Below, in pieces: positions 35,150 to 45,005 of a stretch of 64,000 bases of DNA; within the stretch, counting starts at the first letter, position 1, and the number at the start of each line of letters is the position of its first letter. Both the position numbers and the translations under genes were made by a program. The stretch comes from UBA7702 sp040776805. GTDB taxonomy: Bacteria > Bacillota > Dehalobacteriia > UBA7702. Below the pieces are notes generated by a model. The model was not told the DNA's origin, did not search any database, and saw only the letters and a list, made by a program, of their open reading frames with translations. Location of the stretch: the NCBI GenBank assembly GCA_040776805.1, contig JAXGZS010000003.1, positions 124,001 to 188,000 on the forward strand, read 5' to 3'.

Positions 35150-36043
35150 ATGAAAAAGGAGATTTTGTTGTCCAATCTGAAAAAGGCGGGCGATCTGTTT
35201 TATGCTTTGACCGGGCTTTGGACCTTGGTCATCGACATCGAGGATAAAAAACTGATAGAAGTGCCATACAATCATCTCAACGGCTGTTTCTGCAAAAAAA
35301 TAACGTCTCTGACAGGGATCGAAACGAATTTCGATCACATGTACAAGACGTGTGAAATGTCCTTCAACGTAAATCATCAGATTATCTATAAATGTCCTTT
35401 CGGGCTCTGCAATATCATCGTGCCGATCATCGACGACGGCCGCCTCGTTGCTGCCCTGCAAGCCGGACCCTATCTTGACGAAAAACCCGAGGAGATCCTA
35501 AAAAAGGATATCATGCCGATTTACAGCCTGACCAAAAATGACTACTATAAATTATTTCGCGAGCTGAAGTCCTATCCCAAAGGGGATATCAATCAACTAA
35601 TCGTCTTCTCCGAGGCCCTGCGGGTCATCGGCAAAGCCGAATGGGACGAGTGTACGGCAGTGATGGAGCAAAGGACGGAATTCAGCAATAATATCGTATG
35701 TTCAAATTTAATTTCCTCCATCATCCGTTTTGTCGATAAAAACTACGCGGACAATATCAAGCTCAACGACGCGGCCAAATATGCTTACGTCAACCCCTCT
35801 CACCTCTCCCGTGTCTTCAATAAGGAAATGAACTGTAATTTTCGCACTTATCTGAACCATATCCGCATCGATAAAGCCAAATCACTGATGGAAAAGAGCG
35901 ATCTTTCCCTGGTGGAAATTGCCAATCAGGTGGGTTTTACCGATCAAAGCTATTTCAATAAGGTCTTTAAGCAAATGACTCATCTTACGCCCCACCAATA
36001 TAAGAAAAACATCATTCATACGATGGCAAAAGTTCCAAAATAA
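35150..36043 (+). CDS. PocR-domain AraC-family transcriptional regulator
   Basis: A 297-residue regulator. The N-terminal half (to about residue 170) matches the PocR ligand-binding domain: a CPFGL-C pattern, the GPYLDEKP motif, and several conserved cysteines. The C-terminal about 100 residues are an AraC double helix-turn-helix (NPSHLSRVFNKEMN and VGFTDQSYFNKVFKQ). ATG 35150 is preferred over upstream in-frame ATGs because of TGGAGGTG just before it and because the domain starts there. It is divergent from the methyltransferase operon and is probably its activator, sensing the methylated substrate or a product. Confidence 0.9.
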   Translation: MKKEILLSNLKKAGDLFYALTGLWTLVIDIEDKKLIEVPYNHLNGCFCKKITSLTGIETNFDHMYKTCEMSFNVNHQIIYKCPFGLCNIIVPIIDDGRLVAALQAGPYLDEKPEEILKKDIMPIYSLTKNDYYKLFRELKSYPKGDINQLIVFSEALRVIGKAEWDECTAVMEQRTEFSNNIVCSNLISSIIRFVDKNYADNIKLNDAAKYAYVNPSHLSRVFNKEMNCNFRTYLNHIRIDKAKSLMEKSDLSLVEIANQVGFTDQSYFNKVFKQMTHLTPHQYKKNIIHTMAKVPK

Positions 36044-36044
36044 C

Positions 36045-36080
36045 ACAGCCGGTTTCATCAGAAACCGGCTGTTAGCTTTT
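36045..36080. terminator. Bidirectional terminator between the regulator and the PLP lyase
   Basis: ACAGCCGGTTTC pairs perfectly with GAAACCGGCTGT around ATCA, with T-rich sequence on the plus side and weaker T content on the minus side. Genes converge here. Confidence 0.85.
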
Positions 36081-36109
36081 CATAGAGAAATGATATGCAA
36101 TGATTTACT

Positions 36110-37354
36110 TTATAGGCAGTCTTCTTTGAGGATGCTGTCGATGACGAATTTGACGTAGGGGAAGCTAATTCCCCCTTGAACATAGCAGATATAAGGCTCT
36201 CTTAGAGGGCCGTCGGCGCTGAGTTCGATGGAAGAGCCTTCCACAAAGCCGCCGCTGGCCATGATTACCTGATGTTCGTAACCGGGCATATCCCAGGCTT
36301 CCGGTGTGACGTGGGAATCCACGGGAGCGTATTTTTGAATCCCGCGGCAAAAGGCTTTTAAGGGTTCGGCAGCGCCGAAGCGGATCATTTCCACGATGTC
36401 GCTTCGGGGATCGTCGGCTTTGGGCAGTACTTCATAGCCAAGCTCTGCCAAAACAGCGCTTATGTAGACGCTGCCTTTCAACGCTTCGGAAACGATGTGG
36501 GGCGCCATAAAAATCCCCTGATAGAGGCTAACATTACTGATGAGGCTGGGGCCGACTTCCTTGCCGATCCCCGGCGCGGTGAGGCGGTAAGCGGCGCGTT
36601 GAATTAGGTCCCTGCGCCCCACGAGATAGCCGCCGGAGGGAGCGATGGCGCCGCCGACGTTTTTGATCAGGGAACCGGCGATCAGGTCAGCGCCGACTTC
36701 CAAAGGTTCCCTTTCTTCACAGAATTCACCGTAACAGTTATCGACGAAAACGATGATTTCCGGATTGATTTGTTTCGCCGCCGCAATCAGCTCCTCCATT
36801 TCCGCGATGGTCAAAGCGTTTCTTGCGCTGTAGCCTTTGGAACGCTGGAGATAAAAGACTTTTGTTGTTTTATCAATGGTATCCCTTAGCGTCTCTTTTG
36901 CGCCGAAGGGGTGAATCTCATAGGTAACACCCAGCTCCATCAGGCTGCCGGGATCCTTTTCGGAGCGGCCGAGGACTTTATAGAGGGTATCGTAAGGTTC
37001 GCCGTAAAGCACCATTTTATCTTGGGGCAGCAGCATGGCGAAAAGCGCCAAGGTAATGCTGTGGGTGCCGGAGACGATCTGCTGGCGAATCAAAGCGTCT
37101 TCTCCGTGAAAGATTTCGGCGTAGATGCTTTCCAGTTTATCTCTGCCGGTATCTCCCATGCCGTAGCCGCTGCTGATTTGGAAATCCTGGTAGTTCACGC
37201 GGTGGGCGCGAAAGGCCTGTAAAACCTTGACTTGATTATAAAATTCGGTGGGTTCATAGCGCTGCGTCCAGGTATGGACTGCCGCCAGGGCGACCTTTTC
37301 GATTTCTGCAAATTCTTTCAATTTTTCAGATTCTTTTAAGGATTTCACTTTCAT
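36110..37354 (-). CDS. PLP-dependent methionine gamma-lyase/aluminium-resistance family protein
   Basis: A 414-residue fold-type I PLP enzyme of the group annotated as aluminium resistance or methionine gamma-lyase family. It has the SGTHSITLALFA block for cofactor binding, FVDNCYGEF, and AGSLIKNVGG, where the lysine should bind PLP. The true activity is not established. The start at 37354 has GGAGAA upstream. The earlier in-frame ATG at 37399 lies in the U-tract of the hfq terminator and is rejected. It is a regular neighbour of hfq and miaA in many Bacillota. Confidence 0.87.
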   Translation of the reverse strand: MKVKSLKESEKLKEFAEIEKVALAAVHTWTQRYEPTEFYNQVKVLQAFRAHRVNYQDFQISSGYGMGDTGRDKLESIYAEIFHGEDALIRQQIVSGTHSITLALFAMLLPQDKMVLYGEPYDTLYKVLGRSEKDPGSLMELGVTYEIHPFGAKETLRDTIDKTTKVFYLQRSKGYSARNALTIAEMEELIAAAKQINPEIIVFVDNCYGEFCEEREPLEVGADLIAGSLIKNVGGAIAPSGGYLVGRRDLIQRAAYRLTAPGIGKEVGPSLISNVSLYQGIFMAPHIVSEALKGSVYISAVLAELGYEVLPKADDPRSDIVEMIRFGAAEPLKAFCRGIQKYAPVDSHVTPEAWDMPGYEHQVIMASGGFVEGSSIELSADGPLREPYICYVQGGISFPYVKFVIDSILKEDCL

Positions 37355-37399
37355 TGATCTTCTCCGTGTTTCCTCTGGGGTAAAGTAGGCTGCGGCCAT

Positions 37400-37435
37400 A
37401 AAAAAAGGGCTGTAACAATTATTGTTATTGCCCTT
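37400..37435 (-). terminator. Terminator after hfq
   Basis: On the minus strand GGGCAATAACAAT folds with ATTGTTACAGCCC and is followed by TTTTTTT. It closes the miaB-to-hfq run. Confidence 0.75.
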
Positions 37436-37460
37436 TGTTTCTCTTTTTATGAGCTTCTCT

Positions 37461-37697
37461 TTAATCTTCTGATTTTTCTACGTTAAAATTGATGGGTCTT
37501 GCCGGCATAATGGTGGAAATGGCATGTTTATAGATAAGATTTTGTTTTCCGTCGGAATCAAGAACAACGGTAAAATTATCGAATCCCTTGACCAGCCCTT
37601 TGGTTTGGAAGCCGTTGACAAGATAAATCACGACAGCAATGCTTTCTTTTCTCACTTGGTTTAAAAAGTAGTCTTGTAGATTTACGCTTTTTCCCAT
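37461..37697 (-). CDS. hfq: RNA chaperone Hfq
   Basis: A 78-residue Sm-like protein that forms a hexameric ring and helps small RNAs pair with targets. It has the Sm1 region (NGFQTKGLVKGFDNFTVVL) and the Sm2 motif YKHAIST. The start at 37697 has GGAGGT upstream. It follows miaA, as in many bacteria. Confidence 0.96.
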   Translation of the reverse strand: MGKSVNLQDYFLNQVRKESIAVVIYLVNGFQTKGLVKGFDNFTVVLDSDGKQNLIYKHAISTIMPARPINFNVEKSED

Positions 37698-37761
37698 GGT
37701 TTTACCTCCAAAAAAATAAACTAAAGCAAAAGAAATAATGACACTCCATATCCCTATGTTA

Positions 37762-38688
37762 TCATGAGGAGGAGTTTTTTTCAAGAAGTATTATTTTTTC
37801 CGCAATGGATTGGTTTCCGCCCTCTGCCAAAACGTCGAACCAAATGATCCGCGGATCTCGCCGAAACCAGGTCAGTTGGCGCTTTGCGAAGTGACGGGTG
37901 TTTCTTTTCAGCAATTCCTTGGTTTCAGTCAGACCGCGGTCACCGCTTAAATAAGGCAGGATTTCCTTATAACCCAAGGCCGACATGGCGTTGCCGTCTT
38001 CTTTGCAACCGGCGTGGAGCAAGGAGTGGACCTCATCCACAAGTCCCTTCTCAAACATCAGCTCAACGCGGTTTTCAATCCGCTCATAAAGCGCGTCCCG
38101 CTCCATGGTCAGGCCGTAGAGAGAGAGGGCGTAAGGGCTTTCCCAGCTGTTTTCTTTATCTGCGGCGCTGTCTTCCGTCATTTCCAGGGCCCTTAAAATC
38201 CGCTGATAATCATGGGGATGGATCTTTGCGGCGCGGTTGGGGAATTTCTCCCTGACCATCGCATAGAGAAACCCCTCCCCTTTTTCCGCTTCCAGGGCCA
38301 AGAGTTCTTTTCGCCGCAGCGGTTGGGCCGTTCCCTGTCCCAATTGATAGCCGCTGTTGATGACGGCGTTGACGTATAAACCGCTGCCGCCGCAGAGGAT
38401 GGGCAGCTTTCCTTTGGCCGCGACTTCCTCAATGGCCGCTTGGGCGTCTTTTTGAAAAAGGCCGACGTTATAGTCGGTTTTGGGGCTTACAATATCGAGG
38501 AGATGGTGGCGTATCCCCTGCTTTTCCCCTTCGCTGATTTTTGCGGTGCCGATGTTGAGGCCTCGGTAAACCTGGGCGGAATCGACGGAAATCACTTCTC
38601 CGTTGAGGGCTTTTGCCAGTAATACGGCAAGTTCGCTCTTGCCGGTGGCGGTGGGGCCAAGAATGGCCATAAGGTTTTGTTTTTCCAT
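37762..38688 (-). CDS. miaA: tRNA dimethylallyltransferase
   Basis: Adds the dimethylallyl group to A37 of tRNAs that read UNN codons. The 308-residue protein starts MEKQNLMAILGPTATGKSELAV (P-loop), followed by DSAQVYRGLNIGTAK and GGSGLYVNAV. Its ATG is one base after the mutL stop. Its product A37 is the substrate of MiaB, encoded in the same cluster. Confidence 0.96.
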   Translation of the reverse strand: MEKQNLMAILGPTATGKSELAVLLAKALNGEVISVDSAQVYRGLNIGTAKISEGEKQGIRHHLLDIVSPKTDYNVGLFQKDAQAAIEEVAAKGKLPILCGGSGLYVNAVINSGYQLGQGTAQPLRRKELLALEAEKGEGFLYAMVREKFPNRAAKIHPHDYQRILRALEMTEDSAADKENSWESPYALSLYGLTMERDALYERIENRVELMFEKGLVDEVHSLLHAGCKEDGNAMSALGYKEILPYLSGDRGLTETKELLKRNTRHFAKRQLTWFRRDPRIIWFDVLAEGGNQSIAEKIILLEKNSSS

Positions 38689-38689
38689 A

Positions 38690-40618
38690 TTAGGTACGCA
38701 AAAATTTCCTTCGGATTTCATCAATGGTAAATTTGACGGCGATGGGTCTGCCGTGGGGGCAGGTAAAAGCGTCTTCCGCCTGATCCAGTTCACTGAAAAG
38801 GAAGAGCATATCGGCGCGGGTCAGATACTGATTGGCCTTCACCGCCCTTTTGCAGGCTTTCGACATGATTTTACGCTCTAAGATAGCATCAACGGTCAGT
38901 TTCTTTTTGGAATCAAGCCAACCGTCGGCAAATTCCTTGAGAAAAGCAGTCGCGTCGATATTTTCTGCCCACGTGGGGATTTCCCGCAGGATGAAGCTGT
39001 TTTCGCCGAATTCCTCCAGAACAAAACCCATGTCGTGAAGGACGATGATATGCTCGATGATCCAGTTATACTGTTTGTAATTGAGGTTGACCTCCAAAGG
39101 AACGATCAAGGCCTGGGCGGTATGATCCTTTTCGATGAGAGAGGCTTTGATTTTATTGAACAGCAGCCGCTCATGGGCCGCGTGTTGATCGATGAGGTAG
39201 AGCGCCTCTTCGTTGGCGGCCACGATGAAGGAGCCGCCAACCTGGCCGAGGATATTCAGGGAAGCGTAAAAACCTTCGTTAAAATCAATGGTTTTCGCCG
39301 CTTCAAAGGGCTTGAACTTATCGTTCAGGCCCAAAGCCGTCGTGTCTTCCCGGAATAAAGCCAAAGGATCCGCGGCCGCCCCCACCTGTTGTGCTTCCAT
39401 TTCAGGAAAGGCCGGTTCTGTTTTCATACTCCGCAGCATCCCGGTGAGTTCCTCTTTGGCAAAGTCGCTGTTCCCTTCCGCTTTGAGCCGTTGTTTCTTG
39501 CGTTCCACGGCGCCGGGCAGGCCGGCCAAACGCAGGTCCTGATGGAGCTTGGGAGCAGGGGGCTGTTCCTCCTCATAGGAGGGCTTTTCCGGAATCCGAG
39601 CCTTGTCGGTGTCGTGGATTTCCGTGGTAAACGCTTTGGCAGCCTGGGAGAGGGTTTCTTTGACTGCCTGATATAGAAGCTCACCGACGGCGGCGCTGGC
39701 GGCAAATTTTACTTCCAGCTTATTGGGATGGACGTTAATATCGTACTGATCCGGCGGCAACGTCACATTGATAAAGGCCATAGCAAAACGCCGCTCCGGC
39801 AGCAAGGTCCTATAGGCGTTTTCCAGGGCTTTATTTAGTTCATTGCTTTGGATGTAACGTTGATTGATATAAAAATGATAGTAATTGCGGTTTGGTTTGG
39901 AGTAGTTGGGGTGAGCGATGAAGCCGCTGAAAACCGCGTTGTTTTCGATGGGCAGCAAAAAAGGCAGGGGTTCTCTGCCGTAAACCGCGGTGATGGCCGC
40001 CTTCCCTTCACCGCTGCCGGGAGAAAAGAAAACGCGTTTCCCGTCATTGGTCAGCTCAAAGCGGATGTTTGGATAGGCAATGATGATCCGACCCACCATA
40101 TCGCTGATATCCCGCATTTCCCGGACAGGGGTAGCTAAAAACTTTTTTCGGGCCGGGGTGTTGAAAAAGAGATCTTTGATTGTGAGCTCCGTGCCTTGAT
40201 TTGCCGCCGTGGGGAGAACCGGGCCGATCTCGCCCCCTTCGACGCTGCTCTCATAGGCGGTTTCGCTTTGCGCCGTCTTCGTGCGGAGCACTGCTTTGGC
40301 AACAGCGGCAATGGAGGCCAAAGCCTCTCCGCGAAAGCCCATGGTCTTTAAGGAGTTAAGATCGTCGATGGTTTTTATTTTACTGGTGGCATGGCGCAAA
40401 AAAGCGTAAGGAATATCTGCCGCCTCCATCCCTTCACCGTTGTCGATGACGCGAATTTCCCGGAGGCCGCTTTCCTTTAGATGAATGCGGATATCGGTAG
40501 CGCCGGCGTCGATGGCGTTTTCCACCAGCTCTTTGATGATAAAGACCGGCCGTTCGGCGACTTCACCGGCGGCGATCTGGTCTCTTGTATTTTTTTCTAG
40601 AATGATGATTTTATTCAT
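38690..40618 (-). CDS. mutL: DNA mismatch repair protein MutL
   Basis: A 642-residue GHKL ATPase that links MutS to strand removal. The ATPase motifs are ELVENAIDAGAT, DNGEGM and RGEALASI. The C-terminal domain is of the endonuclease type found in bacteria without MutH: DQHAAHERLLFN, CPHGRP and a final FLRT. In the DQHAx2Ex4E motif the last acid is Asn rather than Glu. The start overlaps the mutS stop by 8 bases, so the two are co-translated. Confidence 0.95.
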   Translation of the reverse strand: MNKIIILEKNTRDQIAAGEVAERPVFIIKELVENAIDAGATDIRIHLKESGLREIRVIDNGEGMEAADIPYAFLRHATSKIKTIDDLNSLKTMGFRGEALASIAAVAKAVLRTKTAQSETAYESSVEGGEIGPVLPTAANQGTELTIKDLFFNTPARKKFLATPVREMRDISDMVGRIIIAYPNIRFELTNDGKRVFFSPGSGEGKAAITAVYGREPLPFLLPIENNAVFSGFIAHPNYSKPNRNYYHFYINQRYIQSNELNKALENAYRTLLPERRFAMAFINVTLPPDQYDINVHPNKLEVKFAASAAVGELLYQAVKETLSQAAKAFTTEIHDTDKARIPEKPSYEEEQPPAPKLHQDLRLAGLPGAVERKKQRLKAEGNSDFAKEELTGMLRSMKTEPAFPEMEAQQVGAAADPLALFREDTTALGLNDKFKPFEAAKTIDFNEGFYASLNILGQVGGSFIVAANEEALYLIDQHAAHERLLFNKIKASLIEKDHTAQALIVPLEVNLNYKQYNWIIEHIIVLHDMGFVLEEFGENSFILREIPTWAENIDATAFLKEFADGWLDSKKKLTVDAILERKIMSKACKRAVKANQYLTRADMLFLFSELDQAEDAFTCPHGRPIAVKFTIDEIRRKFLRT

Positions 40619-43215
40619 GCTTTAAATAATCCTGCCATTCTTCCAGCAAGCGCAGAGCGTCAAGGGGACGCAAGTCATCGAGGTCGAGGCCGGCAATTTG
40701 TTTTAAAACATCTTCTTCGCCGTCGCTGATTTCCCGAAAGAGAGAAACATTTGTCGCGGTACTTTCGCTGCCGCCGCCGTAATGCAGTTTGCTCTTTTCC
40801 AAGTTCTTTAAAATCTTCTTCGCTTTATTGACAATGGAGACGGGCATCCCCGCTAATTTTGCCACCTGAATGCCGTAGCTCTTATCGGCTTTGCCCCGGG
40901 TGATCTTACGTAAAAATACGAGGTTGCCGTTGACTTCGTGGACTAAGATGGCATAGTTTTTCAGGTTTTCTTTTTCCTCTTCAAGGCTGGTCAATTCGTG
41001 GTAATGGGTGGCGAAGAGTGTTTTGGGCGCGCATTTCGCGTCGGCGAGATATTCGATGCAGGCCCAGGCTAAGGCTAACCCGTCGAAAGTACTGGTGCCG
41101 CGGCCGATTTCATCAAGGATGATGAAACTTTTATCCGTGGCCTGTTTTAAAATGGCCGCAGTCTCCCGCATTTCAACCATGAAGGTACTGTTGCCGCCGA
41201 CCAAGTCGTCGGAAGCGCCGATGCGGGTAAAGATTCGGTCGGTGAGGCCGATGTGGGCTGCTTCTGCCGGGACAAAGGAGCCGATCTGGGCCAAAAGGAT
41301 GATCAGCGCCACCTGACGCATATAGGTGGATTTCCCTGCCATATTGGGGCCGGTAATCACCATGATGCGGTTATTAGCGCTATCCAACAGCGTATCATTG
41401 GCAATGAAAACCTCGCTGTTAACCTTTTCCACCATGGGGTGGCGGCCGTTTTTGATTTCAATGGTATCCCCGTCGTCCATGACGGGGCAGCAGTATTGAT
41501 TTTCCAGAGCCACCGTGGCAAAGGACATCACCACGTCGGTGACGGCGATAAAGGTGGAAATCAACTGAATCCTTGCGGTGTTGGCGGAGATAAAATCGCG
41601 GATCTTGCAGAACACCTCGTATTCCAGCTGATACAATTGATCGGTGGCGCCCAAAACCTTATCTTCGTATTCTTTCAGTTTCGGGGTGAAAAAACGTTCT
41701 CCGTTGGTCAATGTCTGTTTTCTGATATAGTGATCGGGAACCTGGTTTTTAAAGGAGTTGGAAACTTCTATATAATAGCCGAAAACGCGGTTATAGCCCA
41801 CCTTCAGCGTTTTGATGCCGGTGGCTTCCCGCTCTTTGGCTTCGATGTCGAGAATCATCTGTTTGCCGCCTTTGGCCAGGCGGCGGTATTCGTCAATTTC
41901 CCCGTGGTAACCTGCTTTGACCATGCCCCCTTCTTTCGGCGAAATCGGCGGATCCTCCACCAACGCCGTACGGATCACGGTATCGATATCGCTCAAATCA
42001 TCGAAGTTTTCCGCCATTTCCCGGAAAATATCGCTGTTTAGCGTATAGAGCAGCTTTTGAAAGGCGGGCAGGTTTTTGATGGAATCCCTCAGGGCGGCGA
42101 TGTCCCGGGGCGTGCCACTGCCGTAGGCAATGCGGCTGGAGAGGCGTTCCAAATCGCGGATATCGGCAAAGACCGCTCTGATTTCGTCCAAAAGCAGCGG
42201 ACGCTCATAAAGCTCTTTGACCCCTGCTTGGCGTTTATGGATTTCCGCGAGATCAAGGAGGGGATTTTCCAGCCATTCCCGGAGCAGGCGTTTCCCCATG
42301 GTGCCGCTGGTGCGGTCGATCACCCATAGGAGCGACCCCTTCCTTTGATTCGTGAAAATCGTAGAGGTCAGCTCCAGGTTCTTTCTGGTGCTTTGGTCAA
42401 GAATCATGTAGCGGTCGTTTTTGTAGTAGGAAATCTTTCCGATGTAGCTGAGACCGCGTTTTTGGGTACGGTAGAGAAAAGACAAGGTGGCCCCGGCGGC
42501 TTTTTTGGCCTGTTCCGACAAGAATAGCTGTTCGCTGTCGTCGAGGTTGAAATGTTCCGTCAGAATCCGGTCCGTCGCTTCTTTTTCGAAATCCTCATCG
42601 GGGATTAAGGTAACGAGACCTTCGAAAACCTTCTTTAGAAGCTGGCGAAATTGGACGTCTTTGGCGAGTTTATCGCTAAGGAGAAGCTCTTTCGGCTGCA
42701 CCCGGTAGATTTCATCGAAGATCCGGTTTTTGTCCGCAGTGTCTTTGCCGATGAATTCCGTCACTTTGAATTCACCGGTGGAAATATCGGTATAACAAAA
42801 GCCCCAGTCGTTTCCGGAAGGAAAAACCGTCGCCAGGTAATTGCTTTGGCTGTCTGGGAGTAAGGCACTTTCCAAAACAGTACCAGGGGCTTATTATACG
42901 GACGACGTCCCTTTTCACGAGACCTTTGGCAAGTTTCGGGTCCTCCAGCTGTTCACAGATGGCGACCCGGTAACCTTTATCGATGAGGCGGGCAATATAG
43001 CTTTCCACGGCGTGGTGAGGCACGCCGCACATGGGGACTTTCCCTTCGCTGCCCGCGCTTTTCGCGGTCAGCACAAGATCGAGTTCGGCGGCGGCCAATT
43101 TGGCGTCGTCGCAAAACATCTCATAGAAATCGCCCATGCGCAAGAAGAGGAGCGCTTCGGGATGCTCTTGCTTGATTTTACGGTATTGCCGCATCATCGG
43201 TGTTTCTTTGGTCAT
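40611..43215 (-). pseudogene. mutS: DNA mismatch repair protein MutS interrupted by one frameshift
   Basis: MutS recognises mismatches. The N-terminal part reads from ATG 43215 (FLRMGDFYEMF, MCGVPHHAVESYIARLI) to DVVRIISP, then leaves frame. The rest resumes as ESALLPDSQSNYLATVF and runs to 40611 with Walker A GPNMAGKSTYM and the DEIGRGTSTFDG block. One additional base near 42885 (an A within CCAGGGG on the plus strand) explains the break. Without it the protein would be about 868 residues, full length. All motifs on both sides are intact, so the change is recent or a sequencing error. If real, the cell is a likely mutator. Confidence 0.93.
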
Positions 43216-43241
43216 GAAAAGGGACTCCTAACATTAACTTT

Positions 43242-43619
43242 TCAGCAGCCGGAGCAAGTGGCGCACTGACTGGGGGAGCAGGACTCTTCTTCCCCGGTAA
43301 TGGCCTGGGTGATGATCTGGTTGATCTGCTGCAAAATTTGACCCAAAGCCGCCTGGCTTGCGTAAAATTCCGCAACGGCAATATTTTTTTCCATTTTATC
43401 CTGAATGTCGTTGAACTGGGCTGTAAGCTCCTGATCGGGTTCCTTTCCCTGTTCCTGCAAAGAATAAAGCTGTTGCTGCATCTGGAAGAAGACCGTGAGC
43501 ATTTCTTCGGCTTCCGCGTCGCCGCGGAGGGCTTCCTGCTTTGCTTTGATATCCTTCAGTTCTTCGCAATTTTCGAGAGCCGCGGCCAATTCAGCCGCTT
43601 TTTCTAACACTAAAGACAT
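43242..43619 (-). CDS. YlbF/YmcA-family protein with Cys-rich tail
   Basis: A 125-residue helical protein of the YlbF/YmcA family, whose Bacillus members work with YaaT and RNase Y in mRNA maturation. The first about 110 residues form long helices. The C-terminus is CSPSQCATCSGC, four cysteines in 12 residues, fitting iron-sulphur or metal binding as described for the Bacillus complex. It lies between miaB and mutS in a tightly packed cluster. Confidence 0.85.
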   Translation of the reverse strand: MSLVLEKAAELAAALENCEELKDIKAKQEALRGDAEAEEMLTVFFQMQQQLYSLQEQGKEPDQELTAQFNDIQDKMEKNIAVAEFYASQAALGQILQQINQIITQAITGEEESCSPSQCATCSGC

Positions 43620-43633
43620 GGTGTTATCCTCCT

Positions 43634-44947
43634 TTATTTCAATATCCGGCCGTTTAACGACCAGGTATGAGCTTCTTCAATGACGACTTTCACCAGCTTG
43701 CCGGTATAATCGTCGGTGGCTTTGAAGTGGACGAGTTTATTCCCGTCGGTTCTGCCGCTTTGGCTTTCGGGGTTGTTTTTGCTTGTCCCCTCCCCCAAAA
43801 GCAGGTATTCTTTCCCAACCATGGCGAGGTTTTTCTTCAGACTGATCCCGTTTTGAAAATCCATCAGCCGGGTGAGGCGGTCTTTTTTTACTTGATCCGG
43901 GATCTGATCCACCGTTTTGGCCGCTGCCGTGCCTTTTCTGGGGGAATAGAGGAAGGTATAGGCGTTATCAAATTCCACTTGGGCTAAGATATGTAAGGTT
44001 TCCTGAAAGTCCTCTTCGGTTTCACCGGGAAAGCCGACGATGATATCGGTGGTATAGACATCATAAGGGAACCTTTCCTTTATTTTCGCCATCAAGTTCA
44101 GGTAATATGCGGCGCTGTAATGGCGGTTCATGGCCTTTAGAATCCGGTCGCTGCCGGCCTGGAACGGCAGGTGAAAATGGCGGCAAACTTTTTTCGAGGC
44201 GGCAATGGCTTCGATGATCTCATCGCTGAAATCCTTGGGATGAGAGGTCATATAGCGGATCCGCTCCAAACCTTCAATGTCGTTTAGCGCGTAGAGCAAA
44301 TCGGCAAAGGATGTTTTTTCCCTGAGGCCTTTGCCGTAGGAATTGACGTTTTGGCCGAGGAGCGTGATTTCTTTGACGCCGTCTTTGACGAGGTCTTGGG
44401 CCTCTTTTAGAATGTCTGCCATTTCCCGGCTTTTTTCCCTGCCGCGCACGTGAGGCACGATGCAGTAGGAGCAAAAATTGTCGCAGCCGTACATGATGGT
44501 GAGATAAGCGCGGAAGGTTTCCTCCCTAAGGTGGCTTCTGCCTTCGGGAATATCGGCGTCGAGATCAAAGGCCAGCAATGGCCCTTTCTTTGTTTCCTTT
44601 TGATCCAGGTAATAAGGCAGCAAGGCAAGGCTCCTGGTGCCGAGGACAATGTCCACATGGCGGCGTTTTTTGAGAAAAGCCGCCACGGCCTCCTCTTGCG
44701 ACACCATGCAGCCGATGACGGCGATGGTCAAGGCAGGACGCTCCCGTTTGAGCCGTTTTAAACTGTCGATATAACCTAATATTTTGTTTTCCGCCGATTC
44801 CCTGACGGAGCAGGTATTGATGACGATGAGGTCGGCGTCTGCCGCTGTCTCCGTTTTCTCGAAACCGCGGTTTTCCAGCATGGCGGCGACGAATTGGGAA
44901 TCGTGTTGATTCATCTGACAACCGAAAGTTCTGATCAGATAGTTCAT
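43634..44947 (-). CDS. miaB: tRNA-2-methylthio-N6-dimethylallyladenosine synthase
   Basis: A radical SAM methylthiotransferase acting on the MiaA product in tRNA. The 437 residues have an N-terminal cluster-binding UPF0004 domain (FGCQMNQHDS, INTCSVRESAENK), the radical SAM motif CDNFCSYCIVPHVRG, and a C-terminal TRAM domain with NKLVHF. It is followed by ylbF and mutS with short gaps. Confidence 0.96.
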   Translation of the reverse strand: MNYLIRTFGCQMNQHDSQFVAAMLENRGFEKTETAADADLIVINTCSVRESAENKILGYIDSLKRLKRERPALTIAVIGCMVSQEEAVAAFLKKRRHVDIVLGTRSLALLPYYLDQKETKKGPLLAFDLDADIPEGRSHLREETFRAYLTIMYGCDNFCSYCIVPHVRGREKSREMADILKEAQDLVKDGVKEITLLGQNVNSYGKGLREKTSFADLLYALNDIEGLERIRYMTSHPKDFSDEIIEAIAASKKVCRHFHLPFQAGSDRILKAMNRHYSAAYYLNLMAKIKERFPYDVYTTDIIVGFPGETEEDFQETLHILAQVEFDNAYTFLYSPRKGTAAAKTVDQIPDQVKKDRLTRLMDFQNGISLKKNLAMVGKEYLLLGEGTSKNNPESQSGRTDGNKLVHFKATDDYTGKLVKVVIEEAHTWSLNGRILK

Positions 44948-45005
44948 TTCATTTCCTTTGTAATGTAATATCTCATTATATCATTAATGGACTGTTTTGC
45001 AAAGA

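Noticed and set aside
37355..37399. Longer N-terminus of the PLP lyase starting at 37399
   Set aside because: That ATG follows the hfq terminator U-tract directly and has no ribosome-binding site; the ATG at 37354 does.
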